NCBI GenBank assembly: GCA_013329565.1
Contig: DUJZ01000009.1
Span: forward strand, 1-6,557
Reading direction: 5' to 3'
DNA: 6,557 nt
Origin: Methanomassiliicoccales archaeon
GTDB lineage: Archaea > Thermoplasmatota > Thermoplasmata > Methanomassiliicoccales > UBA472
The notes below the pieces were generated by a model. It was given only the letters and a program-made list of their open reading frames with translations. It did no database searches and had not been told where the DNA came from. Within the stretch, counting starts at the first letter, position 1. The number at the start of each line of letters is the position of its first letter. Position numbers and translations under genes: made by a program. Shown in pieces: positions 1 through 5,072 of the stretch.

Positions 1-300
1 GGTCATCTCTCCGCCTTCCGCGCGGTGCGCTATCACCTTGGCATCAGGGAACATTCCGAGGTTCCCTTCGTGGTCGCCGTGCGCATGGGTGAGAACGATC
101 AGCTCGATGTCCGATGGACCTAGTCCTCGGGACCGCAGGGCTTCGGTCAACATCTGGCGATTCTGAGGTCCACTGGTGTCCACCAGCAGCCGCCGCTCCC
201 CCCGGATCACCAAGGTCGCGGTGGAGCGGGCCTCCAGGACGATCGGCCCGTCGCGGACGATCATCCCCGGGCAGAGCACATCCACCCTGTTCACGCTCAT
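1..300 (-). CDS. Metallo-beta-lactamase-fold hydrolase, N-terminal 100 residues (cut by the window edge)
   Basis: The visible 100 residues begin at ATG 298-300 and stay open to base 1. They contain the metal-binding signature THAHGDHEGN at residues 71-80, with H72, H74, D76 and H77 as the expected first ligands of a dinuclear (usually zinc) site. Before it lie the beta-strand pair and the LLVDTSG turn (about residues 38-44) typical of the fold's N-terminal half. The stretch after the motif (GNLGMFPDA) resembles MBLAC1-like and other small single-domain hydrolases of this superfamily. There is no signal peptide, so it is probably cytoplasmic. The start overlaps the rhomboid stop as ATGA and has a good ribosome site seven bases upstream, so the two genes are probably co-transcribed and translationally coupled. 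The remaining ligands and the substrate-defining C-terminal half are outside the window, so only the fold can be named, not the substrate. Confidence 0.9.
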   Translation of the reverse strand, partial: MSVNRVDVLCPGMIVRDGPIVLEARSTATLVIRGERRLLVDTSGPQNRQMLTEALRSRGLGPSDIELIVLTHAHGDHEGNLGMFPDAKVIAHRAEGGEMT

Positions 301-1211
301 CTTACCGACCTCTCCCATCCGCATGCGCACTTAATACGGTTTCCCTCCAGCTTCGGACGGTTACCGCAGGAGGGGCAAACGGAACGTTCTACGAACCTCT
401 CCAGCCAGGCCCGCCGGACGTCCGGCTCCGTCTCCATTTCGATGCGCTCTTTGATCGCCCGAAGCTCATCGGTGGTGGCCAGGCCCTCCAGGTCCACTTC
501 GCTGTCAGGATCGCTCTCCTTCTTCCCGGGCAGAAGGAACGCCACACCCATCCCGGCCACGAAGCCGCCGATGTGCGCCGCATATGCAACACCACCGGAA
601 GCTATCCCGGATGGTAGCGTGAATGCCGATACCGCCTGGATGGCGAACCATGCGCCCACCGAGATCCAGACGGGCACCCGGGGCAGGAATATGAAGCCGA
701 GGAACATGGGGATCTCGTCCTTAGGATACAGGAAAAGAAGCGCGCCCATGGTCCCGGCCACCGCTCCTGACGCGCCGAGAATGAGTATCCCGGAATCGAA
801 CCCCCGCACCGTCGCCTCCAATAACAGGGCCAGCAGCCCCGGGATGAAGAAGCATATGGCGAAGTTCCGCCTCCCGATGCGCTCCTCCAGCGGAACGCCT
901 ATCAGTATCAGGAAGATCATGTTGAACAGCACGTGCATGAGGTCGGCGTGCACGAACATGTGAGTGAATACGGTGAACCAGTTGGACGGCTCGCCTACGT
1001 AGTACGGTCGGAAGCCAAGCTCACGCTGCACCTCCGACAGATAATAAGGTGAGCCCCAGTTGGCGATTATGCTCAACAGGAACATGCCCAGGTTGATCAG
1101 CACCAGCACCTGCGCCAGGGGATATCGCCTGAGGTGGGCGAGCAGCAGTGCTGCGATGATGACGCCGATACCGAACAGGCTGTACGTGTCCACGTTTGTC
1201 CGATATACCAT
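297..1211 (-). CDS. Rhomboid-family intramembrane serine protease with C-terminal zinc-ribbon-like tail
   Basis: This 304-residue membrane protein carries the rhomboid catalytic elements. S148 lies in GASG (146-149) and H213 in AAHIGGFVAG (211-220), forming the Ser-His dyad. The HxxxxHxxxN motif is H88, H93, N97. Hydrophobic stretches at about 10-27, 32-51, 92-108, 115-134, 142-161, 167-198 and 206-228 suggest the six-helix core plus one extra N-terminal helix. After the last helix comes an acidic, charged helical linker (about 231-276) and then C279-P-S-C282 and C295-A-C297 with GW following, which looks like a small zinc ribbon, probably cytosolic. The family cleaves membrane-anchored proteins inside the bilayer; the substrate here is unknown. 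ATG 1209-1211 is the first possible start because an in-frame TAA lies nine bases upstream, and no well-spaced ribosome site precedes it. It is first in an operon with the hydrolase. All catalytic residues are present, so it is probably active. Confidence 0.93.
   Translation of the reverse strand: MVYRTNVDTYSLFGIGVIIAALLLAHLRRYPLAQVLVLINLGMFLLSIIANWGSPYYLSEVQRELGFRPYYVGEPSNWFTVFTHMFVHADLMHVLFNMIFLILIGVPLEERIGRRNFAICFFIPGLLALLLEATVRGFDSGILILGASGAVAGTMGALLFLYPKDEIPMFLGFIFLPRVPVWISVGAWFAIQAVSAFTLPSGIASGGVAYAAHIGGFVAGMGVAFLLPGKKESDPDSEVDLEGLATTDELRAIKERIEMETEPDVRRAWLERFVERSVCPSCGNRPKLEGNRIKCACGWERSVR
308..316 (-). promoter_or_regulatory. Ribosome binding site of the hydrolase gene, inside the rhomboid 3' end
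   Basis: On the minus strand GGGAGAGGT lies seven bases before ATG 298-300. This fits an archaeal Shine-Dalgarno site and decides the hydrolase start. It sits within the last codons of the rhomboid gene, which suits translational coupling. Confidence 0.65.
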
Positions 1212-1264
1212 CCCCGTTTAAACCCTTCGGGAAAGGTTATTACCCCTGGCAACGCTGAACGTCC
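1212..1264. promoter_or_regulatory. Divergent promoter region shared by the rhomboid and methyltransferase genes
   Basis: Only 53 bases separate the two divergent start codons. Near the middle, at 1235-1244, is GGTTATTACC, an AT core that reads similarly on both strands (GGTAATAACC on the minus strand). Its centre is about 26 bases from the GTG at 1265 and about 28 from the ATG at 1211, the distance expected between an archaeal TATA box and a transcription start located at the start codon. The preceding GGGAAAGG (1229-1236) could be the purine-rich BRE for the plus strand. Neither gene has a well-spaced Shine-Dalgarno site, which fits leaderless transcripts. The palindrome GTTTAAAC at 1216-1223 is an alternative plus-strand TATA box that would give a leader of about 20 bases. 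The assignment is inferred from spacing. Confidence 0.5.
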
Positions 1265-1831
1265 GTGCTTCGCGACCGCACCATCCAGCTGGACATCCGC
1301 CCGGAGGTTTACTCACCGGCCGAGGACACCTATCTCCTGCTGTCCGCCATAGATGTCGATAGGAGAGAGAGAGCGCTGGAGATGGGCTGCGGCTCCGGGA
1401 TCATATCCATGCACATGGCCAGGGCTGGGGCGGTCGTCACCTCGGTCGACGTGGACGAGAGGGCGGTCCGGGCCACCGAGAACAGCGCCAAGATGAACGG
1501 GCTCGATGCACGCGTGGTCCAGAGCGACCTGTTCACTGACGTATCGGGAAAGTTCGACCTGATCGTCTTCAACCCCCCTTACCTGCGCGGGGACGTCCAG
1601 GGGCAGGAGGACCTGTGCTGGGCCGGCGGTGAGGACGGCGTACGCCTCACGGACCGCTTCCTTAGACAGGCGAGAGAGCGCCTGGAACCCGGAGGAAGGG
1701 TACTGCTGCTCATCTCCGATGACATGGACCCCTCGGCCCTGGAAGATGCCCTCTCGGGCTGGCGTATCGAGACCGTGGCTTCCAAGACCCTCTTCTTCGA
1801 GGAGCTACGAGTGCTGAGGCTCACCCTTTGA
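1265..1831 (+). CDS. HemK2/Mtq2-type class I SAM-dependent methyltransferase (probable release-factor glutamine methyltransferase)
   Basis: The 188-residue protein is a compact Rossmann-fold methyltransferase. The N-terminal VYSPAEDTYLL (16-26) is the hallmark of HemK2/Mtq2 proteins. The SAM-binding glycine loop EMGCGSG is at 39-45, the acidic end of strand 2 is D62, and the catalytic NPPY of amide-nitrogen methyltransferases is at 103-106. WAGGEDG (119-125) is also usual in this family. It lacks the N-terminal helical domain of bacterial PrmC, as expected for the archaeal/eukaryal form. Family members methylate the side-chain amide of the GGQ glutamine in release factor aRF1/eRF1, generally with a Trm112-like partner; no partner gene is visible here. 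The start is GTG at 1265-1267, because an in-frame TGA lies at 1256-1258. No ribosome site precedes it, so it is probably leaderless. The stop falls inside the 3' end of gatE. Family is secure; the exact substrate is inferred. Confidence 0.93.
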   Translation: MLRDRTIQLDIRPEVYSPAEDTYLLLSAIDVDRRERALEMGCGSGIISMHMARAGAVVTSVDVDERAVRATENSAKMNGLDARVVQSDLFTDVSGKFDLIVFNPPYLRGDVQGQEDLCWAGGEDGVRLTDRFLRQARERLEPGGRVLLLISDDMDPSALEDALSGWRIETVASKTLFFEELRVLRLTL

Positions 1832-3680
1832 GGAACGCCTGCACCCTCTCCTTCAGCAGGTCGGCGGCCTGTCTGCCGTCCACCTTGCCGCGCAGCTCCT
1901 TCATTGCCACGCCCATGAGCGGCCCCACGGCGGCTTCCCCCTTCTCCCGCACGAATTCAGCCCTTTCCTTGATGATCATGTCGATGATGCCGGCAGCTTC
2001 CCCCTGGTCCAGCGAGCCCAGTCCTAAGGCGTTTACCGCCTTTTCGACGCCGGAACCGTTGGCAAGCTCCTTGAGCACCGCGGGAAGCGCCTCCTTGGCG
2101 AACCGTCCGGCCGATAAAGCGGCAAAGGCCTCCTTGACCCTTTCGTCCGTCAGCGACCCCAGGTCCACCCCTTCCTTCATCAGCTCCGGATAGGTGCTCA
2201 GGAAGGTGCGGGCGGCCACCGCCGCCATGGCCCGGTCCTTGGCCACCTCCTCGAACAGCTCGTCGAAACCGTCCTTTACCAATTGACGGGACTGCTGTTC
2301 GTTCACGCCGTATTCCCTGGAAATGCGCGCCATGCGCTCCTCGGGAAGCTCCGGAAGGTTCTGGCTGATGTGCTCCAACCGATCCTTGCCTATCAGTATA
2401 GGCTTCACGTCCGTCTCGGGGTACATGCGCCCCGCCCCCGGCAACGGACGGCTGTAGACGGAGGTGCCGTCCGGCAAGGGATCGCGGGTCTCCTCCGGCA
2501 CGCCGACAAGAGCCTGGTTGGCCCTGGCCACGGCGGCCAGAAGAGCAGGTTCCGCCCGGTCGGCGGCGTCGGCGCAAAGCGCGAATGCGTCGCCATCTTG
2601 GAGACAGAGCTCCTTGCGTATCGCCTGCACCTCTTCAACGGTGATGCCGTAAGCGGGAAGTTCATCGGAGTGGAATATTCCGGCAACTCCGCGGGAGCGG
2701 GCGTGCTGGGCCAACTCCGCCCCCAATCGTAATTTTCCATCGGCGCTGCGCATGGTTCCAGCGAATAACGGCAAAGCGGAACAGAACACCTTGCCGCCCT
2801 TGGACAGGGCGGAGCGGATAACTTTGGATCGGCTATCATTCAACAGGGCGGAAATGTCCTTGGCCACCACCGGAACGGGAACAGCGCCCCTTTCCCTGAG
2901 GATCCGCCTGATCTCTATGAGGGAACGTTGTCTCTCCATCTCGTTGCGGACGTACGTCGGCAGCAGGGAAAGGTCCTGAGCCCCCTTTATCTCGACCCTG
3001 GCGCCATCCGGTACGGAAATATTGAGGTCCTCTCTTATCGTCCCGAGACCGCGCTTCACCTTGCGCGTGGAGCGGAGCATGGAGCCCAAACGCTGCGCCA
3101 CCTCCTTCACCTCGTCCGGGTCGTGCATGTCCGGGGCGGTGGCTATCTCGATGAGCGGTATCCCCAGGCGGTCCAGGCGGTACGTGACCTCCCTGTCCTT
3201 CGTTTCCACCTTGCGCGCGGCGTCCTCCTCGAGGCATAGGGACAGTATACCGATCTTACGGCCGTTCACCTCCAGGTGGCCGTCCACGGCCACCAACGCC
3301 GTGCGCTGGAAACCGCTGGTGTTCGAACCGTCGATGACGATCTTGCGCATGAAGTGCACCTCGTCCATCACCCGGCAGTTCAGCATGGCCGAGACGATCA
3401 GGGAGGCCTGCATCGCCTCCTCGTCCGCGTCGTGGGGCGGCTCCTCGTCCGCTTCCACCAGGCAAGACACGCCATGGGGAGCCTGGTAGGTGAAATGCAT
3501 TCGCCGTTCGGCCTGCGCCAGGACGGCGCGGTCGATCTCCCCCATCTCGCTCTGCGTCGGGCGCAGCCGGCGCCGGAAGCGATTTCCCTCCTCCTCCACC
3601 AGACGGGAGCGGCAGGAGCAGAACAGCTTGTGGGTGTCCAGCTGCTGATGGATCTCTATTCCGCAGGTCAGCTGATGCAT
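1821..3680 (-). CDS. gatE: Glutamyl-tRNA(Gln) amidotransferase subunit E
   Basis: GatE is the kinase/transamidase subunit of archaeal GatDE. It activates the glutamate of Glu-tRNA(Gln) with ATP and replaces the phosphate with ammonia from GatD. The 619 residues match the usual size. The GatB-type cradle shows GIEIHQQLDT (7-16), LRPTQSE (39-45), VEADEEPPH (75-83), DGSNTSGFQRT (117-127), CLEEDAAR (149-156), LDRLGIPLIEI (169-179) and TIREDLNISV (214-223). A GAD-like insertion shared with bacterial AspRS, the feature separating GatE from GatB, covers about 280-395 and includes GVAGIFHSDELPAYGI (331-346). A helical and YqeY-like tRNA-binding tail (about 440-619) ends in GPLMGVAMKELRGKVDGR. I chose ATG 3678-3680, eight bases from an AGGAGG; GTG 3681-3683 is an in-frame alternative five bases from it. 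The gene follows gatD with a 1- or 4-base overlap. Its end overlaps the convergent methyltransferase by 11 bases. Confidence 0.98.
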   Translation of the reverse strand: MHQLTCGIEIHQQLDTHKLFCSCRSRLVEEEGNRFRRRLRPTQSEMGEIDRAVLAQAERRMHFTYQAPHGVSCLVEADEEPPHDADEEAMQASLIVSAMLNCRVMDEVHFMRKIVIDGSNTSGFQRTALVAVDGHLEVNGRKIGILSLCLEEDAARKVETKDREVTYRLDRLGIPLIEIATAPDMHDPDEVKEVAQRLGSMLRSTRKVKRGLGTIREDLNISVPDGARVEIKGAQDLSLLPTYVRNEMERQRSLIEIRRILRERGAVPVPVVAKDISALLNDSRSKVIRSALSKGGKVFCSALPLFAGTMRSADGKLRLGAELAQHARSRGVAGIFHSDELPAYGITVEEVQAIRKELCLQDGDAFALCADAADRAEPALLAAVARANQALVGVPEETRDPLPDGTSVYSRPLPGAGRMYPETDVKPILIGKDRLEHISQNLPELPEERMARISREYGVNEQQSRQLVKDGFDELFEEVAKDRAMAAVAARTFLSTYPELMKEGVDLGSLTDERVKEAFAALSAGRFAKEALPAVLKELANGSGVEKAVNALGLGSLDQGEAAGIIDMIIKERAEFVREKGEAAVGPLMGVAMKELRGKVDGRQAADLLKERVQAFLKG

Positions 3681-4972
3681 CACAGCTCCCTCCTTTCCGA
3701 GATCTCGCCCCGAAGATCGGTGAGCATCAGCTCCCTGACCTTGTCCGGCTCGTCCGTTCGGCCCAGGACGTACATGAGCTTCACTAGTGCCGTTTCAGGC
3801 AGCATGTCCTCGCCGGGGATCACTCCGGCGGAGAGAAGGTCCCTACCAGTATCGTAGACGTTCAGGTTCACCCTTCCTTCCAGGCACTGGGTGGTCATGA
3901 CCACGGTTATCCCCTGGGAGGTCAGGTTCTTCAAGCCCCTCACCAGGTCCCTGGAGACGTGACCGAGGCCGGTGCCGGCGATGACCAGCCCTCGCAGACC
4001 GTCAGCGAACCTGCTCACTGCCTCGGCGCTCAGACCAGGATAGAAGTGCAGCAGCCCCACGTTCGGCTCCATGCGGGTGTCCGCCTGCACCTTGACATCG
4101 TTCTTCGGATGGCATTGGGACGCCATCTTCAAGCCGCCGTCGAGGTCCAGGACGGCCACAGGAGCGGCATTCAAACTACGGAACGCATCACGGCGGCTGG
4201 CGTGCATCTTGCGGACCTTGGTCCCCCGGTGAACGTGCGCGCAGGTGTCCGAGGTCTCGCCATGCATCAGCACGAAGATCCCGGCCGCATTGGCGTTCAC
4301 ACAGAAGCGTGCCGCGGAAAGTAAGTTACCGTAAGAATCGGAAGAGGGGCGATCTGATGACCTCTGGGCTCCGACCAGGACGACCGGCCTCGGCACGTCG
4401 CCGAGCATGAAGGACAGCGCAGCGGAGGTGAACCCCAGGGTGTCCGTCCCGTGGGGTATTATGACGCCTTCCACTCCGGAGTTCAGCTCCTCGGCCACGG
4501 CTCCCGCCAGTTCCTGCCAGTGTGCCACGTCCATGTTCTCGCTGAATATCGAGAACACCACCTTGGAGCGCATCCTGCAGATCTCGGTGAGCTCGGGAAC
4601 GGTGGCCACCAATTCCTCGGCCTTCAAGGCCGGATGCACGGCTCCCGTTCGATAGTCGACATAGCTGGCGATGGTGCCGCCGGTTCCCAGGAAGGATATG
4701 ACCGGAAGATCGCTGACCTTGGATGGCGCTATGGCCTTTGAGTACCGCTCCTGGGCCTTGACCTCGACGTTCAGCTCGGAGGAATCGTCTACCATGATCC
4801 CGATGTTGTAGCCGCTCTTCAGCTTGATCACTATGACATCGGGATGACTGAAATCGTGATGAGGCATGAGCATGCCCGAGTGATCCTTGCCTCCCGCCTT
4901 TAGACGAACGGTATCGCCCTCGGAAGCATGGCTGCTGGCCAATAGCTGTCGCGCCCTCTCGGAATAGGTCAT
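3680..4972 (-). CDS. gatD: Glutamyl-tRNA(Gln) amidotransferase subunit D
   Basis: GatD is the L-asparaginase-like subunit that hydrolyses an amide donor and passes ammonia to GatE for Gln-tRNA(Gln) synthesis in the cytoplasm. Numbered from ATG 4970-4972 (430 residues), a small beta-rich N-terminal domain (about 1-75, with SGYNIGI at 53-59) marks GatD rather than a free asparaginase. The asparaginase core starts near residue 90. Catalytic motifs are GTGGTIAS (96-103, nucleophile threonine), HGTDT (174-178, the Thr-Asp pair) and RGTKVRKMHASRRD (249-262, catalytic lysine region). AQRSSDRPSSD (202-212) is also strongly conserved. The frame remains open upstream to a TTG at 5006-5008, but the N-terminus MTYSERARQLL matches the usual GatD beginning, so the twelve extra codons were left out. 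The ribosome site is weak (GCGAGCGAA directly before ATG), so the leader may be short. The gene is first in the gatDE operon. Confidence 0.97.
   Translation of the reverse strand: MTYSERARQLLASSHASEGDTVRLKAGGKDHSGMLMPHHDFSHPDVIVIKLKSGYNIGIMVDDSSELNVEVKAQERYSKAIAPSKVSDLPVISFLGTGGTIASYVDYRTGAVHPALKAEELVATVPELTEICRMRSKVVFSIFSENMDVAHWQELAGAVAEELNSGVEGVIIPHGTDTLGFTSAALSFMLGDVPRPVVLVGAQRSSDRPSSDSYGNLLSAARFCVNANAAGIFVLMHGETSDTCAHVHRGTKVRKMHASRRDAFRSLNAAPVAVLDLDGGLKMASQCHPKNDVKVQADTRMEPNVGLLHFYPGLSAEAVSRFADGLRGLVIAGTGLGHVSRDLVRGLKNLTSQGITVVMTTQCLEGRVNLNVYDTGRDLLSAGVIPGEDMLPETALVKLMYVLGRTDEPDKVRELMLTDLRGEISERREL
3689..3694 (-). promoter_or_regulatory. Ribosome binding site of gatE, within the gatD 3' end
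   Basis: AGGAGG on the minus strand lies eight bases before the ATG at 3678-3680 and five before the GTG at 3681-3683. The longer spacing and the better codon favour the ATG. Because it lies inside the gatD coding sequence, gatE can be translated by ribosomes ending on gatD, which suits a complex needing matched subunit amounts. Confidence 0.75.
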
Positions 4973-5008
4973 TTCGCTCGCTTGGGAATGGAACTCCCCC
5001 CTTAACAA

Positions 5009-5038
5009 AGTATCTTAGAGGAGAAAAATGAGAAATAA
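5009..5038 (-). promoter_or_regulatory. Candidate gatD promoter (two possible TATA-like elements)
   Basis: On the minus strand two AT-rich elements precede gatD: TTATTT at 5033-5038 and AGATACTT at 5009-5016. With usual archaeal spacing of about 25 bases, the first would start transcription near 5010 (leader of about 38 bases) and the second near 4987 (leader of about 15). The second gives the shorter leader, fitting the weak ribosome site. The choice between them is not settled by sequence. Confidence 0.35.
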
Positions 5039-5044
5039 GGAAAA
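5022..5044 (-). terminator. Possible T-rich archaeal terminator after the surface protein gene
   Basis: About 30 bases after the surface protein stop codon the minus strand becomes pyrimidine-rich, with TTTT at 5041-5044, TTATTTCTC around 5030-5038 and TTTTT at 5024-5028. Archaeal RNA polymerase commonly ends at T tracts without a hairpin. I see no strong inverted repeat. The same bases overlap the candidate gatD promoter, so termination and initiation would share this spacer. Confidence 0.35.
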
Positions 5045-5072
5045 GGTTTGGAACTAAGGGGTTTGGGTCCCG

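Noticed and set aside
114..617. Plus-strand open frame of 167 codons over the hydrolase and rhomboid 3' ends
   Set aside because: It is antisense to two genes with catalytic motifs and has low-complexity Pro/Arg/Ser composition.
442..963. Plus-strand open frame of 173 codons antisense to the rhomboid gene
   Set aside because: It mirrors the hydrophobic codons of the rhomboid as Pro/Ser/Arg-rich sequence and has no domain features.
1216..1223. Perfect palindrome GTTTAAAC as an operator
   Set aside because: Eight AT-centred bases are easily met by chance and may just be an alternative TATA box; there is no second copy in the window to support a regulator site.
1361..1374. GA-rich short run in the methyltransferase gene
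   Set aside because: It simply encodes the charged stretch DRRERA between the N-terminal motif and the SAM loop; it is too short to be a meaningful repeat.
1957..2577. Minus-strand open frame of 206 codons in another frame inside gatE
   Set aside because: It is very Gly/Arg-rich, a frame-shifted reading of gatE; the gatE frame is intact and conserved throughout, so no frameshift is involved.
3276..3857. Long plus-strand open frame of 193 codons across the gatD/gatE junction
   Set aside because: It is entirely antisense to two well-identified genes, has an Arg/Ser/His-rich composition typical of GC-rich shadow frames, and shows no recognisable motif.
4984..5002. Possible hairpin formed by the G run and TCCC before gatD
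   Set aside because: The stem is only about four base pairs and not followed by a T tract; too weak to call a riboswitch or terminator.
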